DNA of 64,000 bases from Penelope pileata (lineage: Eukaryota > Chordata > Aves > Galliformes > Cracidae). Of the stretch, positions 23,201 through 36,130 are shown piece after piece; position 1 is the first letter of the stretch, and every line of letters starts with the position of its first letter. Location: NCBI GenBank assembly GCA_013396635.1, contig WBMW01005902.1, positions 186,001 through 250,000 on the forward strand, in the 5' to 3' direction. The position numbers and the translations under genes were made by a program. The notes under the pieces were generated by a model. It was not told the origin of the DNA. It searched no databases and was given only the letters and a program-made list of their open reading frames with translations.

Positions 23201-26200
23201 TTTGCTGCCAGTAACTTGAACTCAAAGCAGATCTTTTATCTGGTATGCACTCAGTTTAAGTTGCCACTTATTTCAAGTGCAATATAATGCTCTGTATCAC
23301 ACAGTGTATTTGTTCCCTCCGCTGGATATCTTGAGCCCACTAACCCTGATATCTTAGCATCAGATGAAAGCATTAATCCAACACAAAGAGCCTGTGAACA
23401 TCTTTTGAACAAGTAAACCTTTAATATACACGTTTCCAAGAGATGGTAGAGATGGGGATGGTTTATGAGACCCTCTGAGACTCCGTAAACAGCAAGGAAA
23501 CTTGTATAGTCCATCAAAGTATTTCTGTCCCATGCTGGGATGACCTCAGTTTATACCAACAGAGAGACTGCTCTTCTCTGTAAAGATTCATGCTGCAAGA
23601 CTCACATGGCTCACAAATAGCAGTGACCGGTCCTCCAAAGGAAAAATGAATCCTTATTAATTCAGCTGCATGGGATAAAAATCTACCTCACAACGTGCTC
23701 AGGTTATAGTGGCAAGCTGTTGTTAATTGCAGTTCCAACAATTGTCCATGTTACTTCAAATCTGAAGTAATCTGCTTTAATTACCTTAACGCTAATAACT
23801 GCTTGGGATCATAACAGTTAGAGGAGAAAAATACTTGTTAACTTGTTGACTGCCAGATACAGACTGCTGATAGGAGATATATCAGATATTAAAGTATTAA
23901 AACTGACCTCAGCCTGGCAGGAGAGGGCTGTGATTCATGCCCACGACTCCTAGGCACTGTGGGAGAGCAAATAAATAATTGAACAAAGATCAAAGCATTA
24001 GCTGGAATAAGGCAGGAGATTCATCTCTGGCTTACTCTCAGGCAAACCTCCTTCCCAACTTTCTTTCAGTTCAGCAAGAACTTCAGCAAGTTCAATGTAG
24101 AAATCTGTTACATTGCCACCTTGCTTACTTCTGTGCCATCCAACTAAAATTATTGCTGTGGTGGAGGCTGAGAATTGGTCCAGGATTCTGCTTAGTCAGA
24201 GCTTTCCACCTTTGAGTTGCTTTAAACTTTTCTCTGAAAAATAGAGAACCTATCTGAAACACAATCTGTTTTTTAAAAAAATCTTGCATGAAAGCTATTT
24301 TCTTCACCCTTGAGCAAATAATTCACTTCCAATTACATTTCAGATAATGGAAAGTCTAAGACAAATAGAGTTCAAAGTAAGGCACATTGTGAAAGAGGCA
24401 CACTAATTAAAAGCACAGTATGTAGAAGAAATGGCATTTTTGTGCTTGTACAACAGTCAGCGCAAAGAACCGCCTGCACAATTTCCCAGAAGCAACACAG
24501 GTTTGGAGACACCTAAGTACTGATTTCATGCCAAGTTTTACAGAGCTGGAAATCAAAAACTATCATCAGTCTAGTTCCCATGTAATTGCATGACAAAGGG
24601 GATGAAATAGCTACAACACAATTCAGACTCAGGCATTTAATGAAACATATGAGAAGTAACTCTGAAATATCATTAATGAATTGCCTCTTTCAAGGGGAAT
24701 CACAGCACATTGCAAAGTAGGGTCTTGCTCCAGCCCTTACAGCTATACAGGGTGGTGCCATTTGTACCCACCCAGTGACAGCAGATCTAAGGGTGGGGTA
24801 TATTGTCACTGGTCTGCTACTTGCTGTACACTGAGACAAGGACTACCCTCAAGTTTCATATTTTTGCTGATCTTCTTCAGAAGGCAGAAAGGATTATTTT
24901 CTCTCAACAAGGGCCTGATGTCATCTGAGGGTTTATATTGTTTACCTTCTTCTGAAAGGTCAGAAACTAAATATACAACATCCACAGCAGGCAACAAACA
25001 CCTGGTGACAGAGAAAGATGGAAGCTGGGATGTGGAGATGAATTCAAGCGTAGGAGGGATGAACCTAGCCTTGCTGGCATGCAAAGGCACCCAAAGAGAT
25101 GAGGAAACCCAGGAAAGGAAATGTGTGTGGTCCTTCTGGCGTCCTGTTTAGACCTATGAAGAATTTCTGATAGATAAAATCAAGGTTGACTGATCTTTGG
25201 AGCCATCAGAAAGACACAAAAAGCATTAGCCTTCACTTCTACATGTCCTGGGAGAAGTAAACTGTGATTACAGCAATGCTAGGAAATTAAACACATTATT
25301 CACCTGGTACAGTCTGGCAACTTTTGTGCTATTAAACTCTCATAGCACTCAAAATGGTGGCTCCATCCAAAATGCCCACTGGGAATAGCATATCGTCCAT
25401 GCTAACTTCTAACGTGTGTCAGGAATGGGCAACACCAAATACTACACCTGTAACTGAACAGGATAGTTCACCGAGTTCCAATGTCAGCAGCTCCTCAGCT
25501 TCCACACTATTTTTATTGTGTTCATCAGTACAGACATATCCCATTAAGTCCAGGGATCAAAGGCAGAAACTCAAGCAGCTGGGCTAGTTTGGGAGGTCAG
25601 GACTGTTCCTTGGGACTCAAGGCATCTGGGACATGGAATCACAGTTTCACAGCAATACAAGAGACATGAAACTGATGACCTGGAGATGTGTCAGGCCAAG
25701 AAAGGAGCTGGATCCTGGATCCAAGAAAGGAGTCTGTCCCCAGTAATGGGACCTGGGATAGCCCTGCAGGACAGTACCCAGACCCAGGGCCATGACACAT
25801 ATTCAGCTCAAGGATGTTATCAGCTATGCATAGTATGAATGGATAGTCCTTTAGAAACACTGAACAAGAAACTGTTCAATGGAGAAGAAGACAGTTGAAA
25901 ATATTCGCCTGGCCTCCCCTGAACTGTCCCTGCAACACAAAAGCTCATTTATGCAGAGGTACCTGTCTCTGACAGACCATCTGTGATGCACCATCTGCCC
26001 TCATGGAACAGTACACATTCCCCTGCCTTGTCGGGACAACACAGGCAGCAGCACTCAGCCTCCACCATAAAATAGAATGAACTCAGTCAGCCCTAGCTAA
26101 ACACTCTTATCAAACTAATTTATTAGCACAGCATAGAAGCACTACTGGCCAGAAACAGGAAGGAAACATATTACCATATCTTTCTCCAATGTTCCTCCTT

Positions 26201-29200
26201 TCCCTTTAAACACAAAGAACAAAAAAGGTTGTGGTAGAGAATCCAGCAGGCTCATGTGATTGTGAAAGGATATTATACTGGGCACTTCATCCATCAAAGA
26301 GACCAGCAGAGTTTAAGGGAGAGATGGTGGGATAAAATAGTCTCCAGGGCCAAATTCAAGCCATAAATGTTGCTCTTTTTTATGTCAAAGGGAAGTCTTT
26401 GACTTTTAATCTTTCCATATTTCAATTAAATGATGAAAATACAGAGAGCTAAAATAGATGATGGATATGCAACCAACCTCCCCCATGTTCTTGGATTCCT
26501 AAGACTTCTCCCTTAAATATTGTTACAACCGCTGTGTAAAGTTGCAGGGGAAGTTAGTCTTAAGCCACAGTTGTATCAATCATTTGACTTAATGAGCTAT
26601 CCAAAGACTGTTTCCCATCGGTGCTTTTCTCCAGTTGTGGCTGCTCTAGAACTAACTGCATACACATAAGATGTCTTCCTGCTCTCATCCCCTGTCCATG
26701 AACATACAAGCAAAGCTTTAGAGCCACACCTGTACACAGCAAATCACCATTCCATTTTTAAAAAGTATAATGGTATAGTCTGATATTAAAACTCCTTTTT
26801 CCTTCTCAATTTGACAAACTAAAAAGCAAAAGTTCAGTTTCTGATGGAATTCCCTCATACCAATACCTTCAGCTGTTTAAAGCTGTTTATCTGTTACAGA
26901 CATACTTTGCATTGATTTTTCTTGTTTTTTATTTATCAAGATTTTTCTGATAAGAAAGACCTTGCCTGCACTACCAAGAAAATCATCAGAAGAAACAGCC
27001 CAAGAGAAGAAAGGAGAGATCACCTGCAGAAGGGATGAACTGTATCTCCCCATTTCTGCTAAAGAGATCAACAGTCGGAGATTTATAGGCATTCCAGCTC
27101 TCTTGAGACAGAAACCTTCCACTCAATTTAAAACCAGGTATTTCCCTGCCAGGGTTGTCCTCCCAGGTCCAGCTGCAGCTCTGGAGAGTACAAAATTCTC
27201 ACAGAAATAATTATTAATGGAACTCTTGCCCCAGGACACCTTAATGTAGAGCTCAATAGGAGGTCTTCCACTGGTTTCTGCTAATGCTGATGCATTCACA
27301 CAGATGGACACAAGCCACCATGAAAGACAGACTGTAAGGAGAGGGAATAAAAGTTGACTGTGTAATTCATTCTGAGCCCAGACTTCTATATACTTTGTTC
27401 TGTGCTTCATCCTTAACACTAATTGCAGAAAAAAGCTGCAAAATGCTGCCAATAAATGTGGAGCTTAGTCAAACAAAGCTCTCATAATTGTTTGATTAAG
27501 AGTCATTTTCTTCTTACAAATACAGAGAAAATTAAAAGCAGTTGTGTCCTTCTGCATTCATAGTGAGGAAATAACCACTGTGGAATCTGAATATAATTAG
27601 CTGAGGTTTCTGACTGCCAGCACAGCATGAGCCAGACCACGTCCTGGCCTCTTGGGAGGAATGGCTGGACAGAGAAATTACATCCTTGATGGACACAACC
27701 AGTCAGGTGGTCATATAAATGGCATCAACAGATAGTCTGGGCATCAGGCACTACATGGGTGCCAGTCAACTATTACGCAGACAACGCAAAAGATGACACC
27801 TGAGTGAAGAATCATGAAATGAATATGCTAACCTTACTCCAGTACTTAGCAGGAAAAGTCGTAATTATGAATGACACTAATGGGAAGACCTGTTGGCTGT
27901 CACAGTTTACATGCCAAAGACATAACGAACAATATCTCTGGCCTAGGACAGCATGACTCTCATCCCCAGAGGTGGTTCTCCAAAACAAGCTCATGACAGA
28001 CAGGTGACTTACAGGAAGCCTATACGGCCTGGTCTGCATCATTTCAGCAGGAAACCAGAGAACAGGCAGCCCAGGTTACGCAGCTGTCAGTTCCACCACC
28101 CTATTCAGTCCCCACTTGTAAAGGAGGGAGTAGAGAAGCCACATCTGCTAAATGTTGAAGGCAATATACTATTTAGAGACCAGTCCTCCGTGTCTGCCTG
28201 CAGCAGACTTGAAAAGTATAGCCAAGGACATAACTCAGTGACATTAATAAAAGTAAATACGATTTTTGTATTAGATTCAAATATTCCAGTGCCATACAAG
28301 TATCATCATCAAATCTGATTGAATGAAAGCAATCCTCTGTCAAGGAAAAAACATTTCCTTTTAAAGTCTTCAAACAGCCTCATCCAAAGCTGAAAATTAC
28401 CATCTGTTTCTCCTCAAAAATGAACCCAGCAAAACATTTCCCAAGCAGAACAGTACATTCAGTACATGGGCATGTTCAGCCTAGCCCTCAGGCCTTAGGG
28501 GTGCACTGGGCTCACATCACAAGTCCTGCCAGCTCTCAGAGAGAATGAAATACCAGAGAGATGGGCTTAGAGCTGGCTCTTGGCCTAAGTGCTCAGTGGT
28601 TATCTGCTCAGAGCACATGGAGCACTCCAGGGAGCTTTTGTCATGAGTTCAGAAGGAGGTTTGAACACCTACAGGTTGCCAGTGCAAGTCACTAGTTGCT
28701 GCATCAGCATGGGCTTCACTCGGGTGACACGCCATCACCTCAGGTTTTGACTCCAGAGCATCCTGTAGAGTTGAGCTACAAGGTCCTGCCAGCACTGTGC
28801 TCTCTGGCACTTGTGCTGTAGGTCCACAAGCTACATTTCTTCCTATAAACTATGGAGGTACAAGACATTTGTCCAAATGATCATCTGTTCTCTACATGCT
28901 CACACAGGCCAACCAGCACTCCCCAGCCCATGGCTGGCAGCAGCCTGAACCGTTGCCCTCGGGCAGTTGGGATACACAATTGACCTGTTTTAGAGGAAAA
29001 ACATCTGGCTAGATGCAAGTCCTGCTGGGCTGCTTGCACATTTTATTTCCCAGCATAGGTGCAGCAGTGCTCAGAGCAGTGCCCTTTCATCACCTTTCTG
29101 TAATGTCTAACTCAAGAAATATTGGTGAGGAATAAGGTCACCAGTGCTCATGGCCTTACCTCTCCATTTGCACAAGAGAGAGTAAGCCAGAGTCTGAGCT

Positions 29201-29550
29201 GATTTAAATCAGCCTGAGAAATCTGGCAGGGAGTCCTGTGCTGCAGACTGAAGCCAGCTGGAAAGAAAGGCTTTCCACTCCATGCTCTGTATGCAGAGCC
29301 AAAAATCACATGTGGGTAGCATCACCAAAAAACAAACACCTTCTCCTGTCCTGCCTCAAGTTTTGTGTGGAAACAAATGATGGCCATCACAGTTGGAAAA
29401 CTCATATTTCAAGGTAGACTTTTGTGCTTCAGGAAAAAAATATCCTGAAGTGAAAGAAGCAGCATTAGTTTCTGGCAGTGCTGCAGACAGGTCCAAGGAG
29501 AGGTCTACTGGCAAATAGTCAGAGGAGGAGCCTGGCAAAGCCTGTCTCTG
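20241..29550. other. Gene-free intron-like stretch
   Basis: Nothing I can call as a gene. An A/C-rich low-complexity block lies at 21000-21093. Open frames are short, overlap on both strands and show no domain. The base composition is AT-rich throughout. Confidence 0.5.
21000..21093 (+). repeat. A-rich (AAAC/CAAA) low-complexity block
   Basis: Irregular runs of AAACA, CAACAA and CCAAACCAAA over about 95 bases. Probably an eroded A-rich tail or microsatellite. Confidence 0.5.
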
Positions 29551-29555
29551 TGAAC

Positions 29556-29615
29556 CACACATTGTGTGGCTTTAGGCAAGTCACTAGATCAGCCTGGAGC
29601 AACTGCAAAATAAAG
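29556..29615 (+). repeat. MIR-like SINE core relic
   Basis: ATTGTGTGGCTTTAGGCAAG and TCACTAGATCAGCCTGGAGC, followed by TGCAAAATAAAG, resemble the MIR core (TGTGTGACCTTGGGCAAGTCACTTAACC..CTGTAAAATG). Confidence 0.5.
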
Positions 29616-29624
29616 CTGAGTGTC

Positions 29625-29975
29625 GGAGCAACAGGGCTATACACGACTTTGCAAGGTTGTCTAGTCTATCCTTCTGGTCCTGCAGCAGGATCCAAACTAG
29701 CCTGCTTTTAAAGACCCCCAATGATGATGAAGACCCCACAATTACCATTCAGTGTCTTCCCATATCTCCCTCGTTTCACCACAGCAACATTTTTCTGAAT
29801 GTATAACCCAAATTTCCTTTGCTACGGTTTATGTTCTTATGTTCCTCCAGCAATGAGGTTAGGAATAGGCAGGTCTGTCCAACTCTGCCACAGCCTTCTA
29901 GGTCCCTTCGCAGTCCTTTTTTCTTTAGGCTAAACAGCTTCAAATTGTACCCAAAGGCAAAAACCAGGCTGAGGC
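29625..29975 (-). mobile_element. Old CR1 LINE fragment, inverted
   Basis: GGTTGTCTAGTCTATCCTTC, TGGTCCTGCAGCAGGATCCA, then CTTTTTTCTTTAGGCTAAAC and AGCTTCAAATTGTACCCAAA match reversed CR1 sequence upstream of the 3' end (the CTCCAGGCTGAACAGCCCCAA region). Divergence is high. Confidence 0.5.
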
Positions 29976-31934
29976 CATACCTAGAACCACATAAATGCAG
30001 CCTAGGAGTGTCCCTGCTCCAAAATGCTCATAACTGACAGAGGAAGGGAAAAGGAAAGTAAAAAGGTCAAAGAAAGAGGTAATTCTTATTTTAAAGGTAG
30101 GAACTTCAGGTTATTCTTTTCAAGAACTCCCATGGCTTCAAAGGAGTTTACAGAGGGCTTAGTAACTAACAAAATTACTGCATATGAAAATGTGGCTATT
30201 TTTGCTTCTCCTGAGCTGCTAGACAAACTGTTATAAAAATACAACCTGAAGATGTTTGAGTGTTTGTGACAAAGCTGGGAAACACAAACCAGATCCTCCA
30301 CATCCCACTCCAAAGCCCTAATCACAAAACCATTCTTCGTTGTAGGGGAAATGGTGATAAATAATGATATTTTCAAACTTCTCTCATATTTTTTTGTACA
30401 GGAGCTTGAGACAAAATGATCATCACTTGGTTGAAACAGTTACATGCATCTTAGTTTGCAGGGCAAACCTGAACAATGAATATGAGTTTAAAGGATCAAA
30501 CACATCAAATTCACTGTATTTAAGACACAGCTATTAACAATTGTCAGAATGGTCAAATTTTGGATTTTCTACAAATGTCTTCTGAGTTAGTGTATGCATT
30601 ACTGACCACCCACAGACTTCACTGAACCATTCTCATTCATTCCTTTTGACATTAACACACACACAAATTCCCTTCTTGTTGCAATTTTGTGCTTTCACAG
30701 CATTTTCATTTTTCACTGACATACTTTAATATTTAAAATAACTTATGCAATAGAGGCAAGCTCCAGTTCCACCGTATCCATAGAATATCAGTCACGTTAT
30801 GCCAGTCTGGAGGACTAAGATATTACAAAGTTAGTGGACACTGAATATATTTTAATAATTGCAAAGATAAACTAAAAAAAGTCATAACAAACAGAATATG
30901 TTTAAATAAAATGTATACATTACACAGACTGATTTTGCATCAGAGTGGGACATGAGGATGGAGTTAAACAACAATGAAAAATTTTGGTCCTAAAACAACC
31001 CCAGCAGAAGCAATAAATCTTGAATTGTTCAGATATAAAACATATCCTCTAACTGGAAAATCTGTCTGGGGGCAGCTGTTAGACATTGATTGCCTCATCA
31101 TGCTCAGGTGGATGACCACGGTCCAATTGTGCACACATAACTACAGCAGCAAACCATCAGTCAGCACAACAGCAGGGCAGGAGTCTAGTCAAATTGCCTT
31201 TGCAGTAGACAAAACATGAGCACAAGGAGGAGGAAGGGACAGTTCCACATATCAGCCCAGCTGGCTTGCTGAAATGGACTTTTGCAAAGGCAATTGCACC
31301 TCAAGGATGGAGGAGCTATCATGTGCTGGAAGCAGCAGTGCTGAAAAGTGATGTAGAGGTCACAGTGGATAAAAAAGTATGCAGTGTGATGTTTTGACTG
31401 TGGAATGTTACTTAGAGGTATAAAAGGGAGGAGTGTGTTAGGGACAGGGCATGCTACCTCTCCTGTGAGGCATGGCTGAGACAAACTGGAATATCGTGCA
31501 TAATTCAGGCAGTCCATTTGTTTTAACATGAAAAAAAGATTATAAAGGAGCAGAGAAGAAGCAGTGGAGTGATTTAAGACCTGAAAGAAATGCTTTATGC
31601 TGGAAAATTGGAAGAGCATGATACTTAGTGAACGAACACAGACTGTGAAAGATTATTTGACCTAATGTATTAAGAGAAGGAAACCATCAGCTTCCAGTGA
31701 ATGCTTCAGTTTAGCATAGGGAGTCATAACAAGAACGACTGGCTGGACACATCCCAGATTAGAGAAACAGTACAAGTCTTTAACAGTCCAGGTGGCTAAT
31801 CTTCACTGTCACTGCCATGAGTGACTTGTCCTTATGAGCTCTCCAAATCAGACCTGGACCCCCAGGTGGGATGTGTTTATTGTAATGAGCTTAGTATAAA
31901 AGCAACTGGATAAGATGTAATAACATGTATTAGG

Positions 31935-31985
31935 TCACCTTGGACGATCCAATGGTCCCTTTTGGCTTTCAAACTCCATGAATGA
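31935..31985 (+). mobile_element. Probable ancient CR1-type 3' end
   Basis: GGTCACCTTGGACGATCCAA followed by TGGTCCCTTTTGGCTTTCAA and ACTCCATGAATGA resembles old CR1 termini (TGATCTAATGGTCCCTTCTGGCCTTAAA..CTATGAATC). Confidence 0.5.
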
Positions 31986-32621
31986 ACCTGTGACCTTTAT
32001 AAAACACTGCCTGCGCTGGAGAAGATATTTAAATGTAAGTGTAATGAGTTTCCCATTATGCTAAAGCAGGCATCTTCAATTCTGTTTCTAAGACTAACCT
32101 CATGTTGTCATAAACATGGCCCATGCTGCTATGTGATCAGACCCTGCATTACTATTAATTTGCACACTAAGCATTTTTTTTCAATCTTGGTCCCCATCAT
32201 ACTCCTTTTTTTCTGCCAAAATTGTTTGGTCCCCTCCCACTTCTTCCCCATTCAGCCAACACTATTCCACCTTCTATTCCACGTAGCTGGTATCCATCTT
32301 TACCTAAATTCTCTCTCTTGCTCTGAGCCAGTCCTCCAGTAATCAGGTTTCTTTATGTCCTATGCCTTTCTCTGATGAATTCTCCCTAGAGCCCCTTGCA
32401 AGAAGCATGGCTTCAATGTACCTGGTTTTTTTACCTGGTTTGGCTGTGGGTGCTCTCAACATCATAGGTCATACACTTGGGAGAAAAAAAAAACATGCCA
32501 TAAAGAGATAAAAAGTCTATAGCCACCTGATCATAAACAGTGTATTAAGCAGGTAATTGAATCTTTTACATATAATCCTGTTTCTAAGACTAGCTATTAC
32601 AACCCTTTAAATTTCATATAG

Positions 32622-32741
32622 ACCCATCGGGATGCCTACCTGTGTGACCTACTGTAGGGAACTTGCTTTAGCAGGGGATTGGACTCAATGATCTCTAGAG
32701 GTGCCTTCCAACCCCCACAATTCTGTGATTGTGATTCTGCA
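32622..32741 (+). mobile_element. CR1 LINE 3'-end fragment
   Basis: AGCAGGGGATTGGACTCAAT, GATCTCTAGAGGTGCCTTCC and AACCCCCACAATTCTGTGAT, ending GTGATTCTG, follow the CR1 3' terminus closely. Confidence 0.5.
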
Positions 32742-35700
32742 ATACAGACATTTTACATGTTTATTTCATGATGATTCTCTTCTATCCTAATTCCTGATTT
32801 CTGAAGCCTAGTTACAAACTTTCCGCCCTTGCAATTTGTCCCACAGAGATGTGATATAAGTTAGCATGCCTTACCCTGCTGTCTTTGAAAATCAGCACGC
32901 AGACCTGCGGACGCCAAGCCCCTCTTTGTTTACTGCCTTGTTATTTTCTTTCACTCTCACTTGCACTTGCAAGTGAATTGTTAATGGCAATCACATGTGC
33001 GTAGGTTGTCACACCCAATACATGCCTGTCTGTGATTTATAACCCTCCACTTCCTGGCACACAAGGCAGCCAACATCTGGTCATGACTAGTGCCCCATTT
33101 TGGCTTGAGGTTCCTTTTCTCCCATGGCGTCCAAAAGCACTGAGAACCAAAAATGACAGAGGCAGCAAACCAGCCCACACTGCACTGGAGCAGGGCTTGA
33201 GCCTTGCCATGAAAGCAAGCGGAGAACAATTTGCAGCAACATTCATTTATAAAACACACCCTGCTTAATCCCTTTTTTATAGTGTTAAACAAAGGTATAC
33301 ACACACTTATGTCCCAATAACTTTCAAAATGTGGCTGGCAAGCCACTCAAAAATGTTTTTTAAATAAAATTTGTTTTTGATCCCTCCACCTTTTACAATT
33401 TGAGGAGTTTCACAGTCAGCTTTGACAGCACACTGATGGCTTGAAAAATAGAAACTTACATGAGTTAGATCAGATTGCCCCTTCTTACTGTCCAATTCAG
33501 ACATCCTAATTATCATGAAATCTAAATTCAAGACGATGATGAGCAATTCAGACAACTGCCAAAGGCTCAGAGCTTGGCTCGTAGCACCATTAAAAGAGAA
33601 AAACAATCACTGGTTCTACACTGGAAAGCAGTAGCAGGAAGACCTAATCATTGCCAATCAATCAGAAGCATGAAAAAAGGCAATGCTTAATAAACATCAC
33701 TGAGCTGGTACACCTTGCTTCACCCTGATCTTGATTTTTAAATATTAAAGCCTCAGTCCTGCTCATATGTTGATAATGTTAAATGTACTAGTCCAACATC
33801 ATGCTATACCTAACTCCATGCTGAGTCTAAAATTTAAGATATTTGTTTAAACTAGATGATAAGGCTCCCTGTGTCACTAACAGATGGTGACATTCGCCTT
33901 CCCAAGGCAGTCTGACCCATCCTACCGTAGGCATCCTGGATACTTGGACTTTAAGTCATCCACTTCTCTCCATCACCTGGAAAAGTGAGGTATCACTGAA
34001 CACCTAGGCCAAATTGAGAACGTACTGTTGCCAAGAAGGGGAGGGTTTCGTTTATCTTCCTTATTCATTATGTTTTTCTCTCCTTCCAGCTCTGATTTCC
34101 CCTTCTTACCCTACTCCTACCCCCAAGCCATCCCAATGCCCCACACCCTCATGTATCCCCATTTCCCCACCCTTAAGTAAGCTGATTTCACTTACAAATT
34201 CTAATGGTTACTTTCTTTGCTTTTTTAGTTTTCTTCCATTTCAATGAATTGAATGAGCCAATTTATCAAACAACCCACAGGAGTATGCAGCCAGGTTTGC
34301 CCCGCTTTGGTGATAAAGAGCTCTTAATTCAGCTCAAGCCAGGTCACGAACTGCATGGGTAAGCATCCGTGTACACAGATTTACTCGTTGGCTCACAATA
34401 AAGTTAATGAGAGAAAAGTCTAAAGAACAAACTTCCCTGTCTCCTCCTTCACACCATAAACTAGGTATTAATAATATTAATGAAAAACTATTTTGAAGAC
34501 CTATGGCTCCTGAAGCTCAAAGCCCCAAGCACAAAAGAACCTTTATCTCAAAAGCTTCAGACACATGTTGAACAGCATTAAAACTCACCTTTGTGCAAGT
34601 ATTAACATCTGGCCTTAAAAACAACCTTGGTGGATGCACTTCCTGTCACAAGAGGAAGGAGAACTTTCAAAATCATTGAAAATGTACATCTAAGTATTCG
34701 GTACCTTTTATTATAGTTGTAAGGGTGCTGTGGTTGCTATGCCTACGCTTATAAATAAAACTGGTCAGGGCTCATTCTCTGACCCTTAGGGCAACACGCT
34801 CAGCACAGCTTGTGTCCATATGGCTCAGCTTTCTCCTTCACACCCTCCCACACAGCGCAGCTCCATTCATACTGCTCACCAGGAAGAGCTACTGGCCCAC
34901 GCTAGTTCCCAAGCCTGGATAAGAGCTAGTTACCACAGAAAAAAAACATGCCAGAAAGCACAGGAACAATTCAACAGCTCCAACGATGCCTGGCAGAGCT
35001 CGAGCCCACAACTTGGACCTTCGCAGTTTGCTAGTAAGCAGCCAGAGAGAGCAGTCAAGAGACAGAGACAAGAAGCCATGTGGCTGTGTACTTAATATAA
35101 ACAGAGGTGGGCTAAAGTCAGAATCTGGAGTGCAAACACTGCAGAAAGAAGATAGATGTTGTGCTAGCCTCCCAGCTAATGCAGTTGCACTATGGAAGTA
35201 CCAACAGCATATTCTTACTTAGCACCTATTTATATGCAGTATTATATATTCCTCCTAGCTGGATCTTGCTTATTAGTGTTAAGTAATCTGACTCCTAAAT
35301 TTTAATCTATTCAAATGTCATCACCAACCAGGGCTTACTGATTCTGCAAATAAAATCTATTTTCAAGGCAAAGTTGGTTTCCTACTGTGCAGCTATTCAG
35401 AAAGGTGTGGGAACACCAACGCACTTTCTACACAGTATTCCCCTGTCCTGGGAAAGGTGTTTTGGAGAAGGAAGGCTTCATTTGCCTCTAGCATGAGAGT
35501 CAAAATGAAATACTCTTAAAGACATACTGTTTGCTTTGCAGTATTAGAGTCAAATGCCGTGTGGTCTTGAGAAACAGAGCAGTGCTGCTTCTCAGAAAAT
35601 GAGGAAAGAAAAATGATCAGTAGCTTTCAGTGTGACCACTGTAAGCTCTAGCATTTCGTTGATGGTTTGCTTTCACGAGAGGATTAATTTTCTGTTAATC

Positions 35701-35884
35701 TGAACACTCCCTGTTCAGAAGACTGCACATGAGCAACGTCCTGGAAATAACAGTGTATCTCAGGACTTTCCCATAACCAAAGTACAGAAACATGATGTGC
35801 TATTAGGGCAGGGACTAAACTAGCTGGAAAAGTGTTTAGAATGTAGTTATCAGTGATTCATTTTCACAGTGAAAGGATACATCA

Positions 35885-36130
35885 AGTGAGATTTTGCAGA
35901 GGTCAGTCCTAGATCCGGTCCTTATGAAAACATTTTCATTTTCCTGGACACAGAGTACCTGGATGATGACCAGGATGCTGGAATATAGTTAATGTTTATT
36001 ACATTTGCAGATGATACCAAGTTAGGACGAACTGCAATAAAGGGGAAGAGAGAGACTTCCACATGCTCTTTACAGGTTGGAGATACAGACAAGTCCAAGA
36101 CACCAAAGTCAACCAGAAACAATCCACTGG
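35885..36130 (+). mobile_element. Decayed CR1 reverse transcriptase segment
   Basis: A plus-strand frame at 35992-36216 contains TFADDTKLGRTA, matching the CR1 polymerase motif (FADDTKLGG; FADD is the catalytic Asp pair). Upstream, GGTCAGTCCTAGATCCGGTC and TACCTGGATGATGACCAGGA fit the preceding CR1 text in broken frames. It has no intact product and is a relic of the internal ORF2. Confidence 0.5.

Larger units (their letters stand above)
29976..35884. other. Gene-free intron-like stretch
   Basis: Contains CR1 3' ends at 31935-31985 and 32622-32741 and an AT-rich segment at 30500-30950. No exon or domain recognised. Confidence 0.5.

Noticed and set aside
24681..25151. 156-codon plus-strand open frame
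   Set aside because: Low-complexity, unfamiliar protein with an overlapping antisense frame. Frames of this size are expected by chance in 64 kb.
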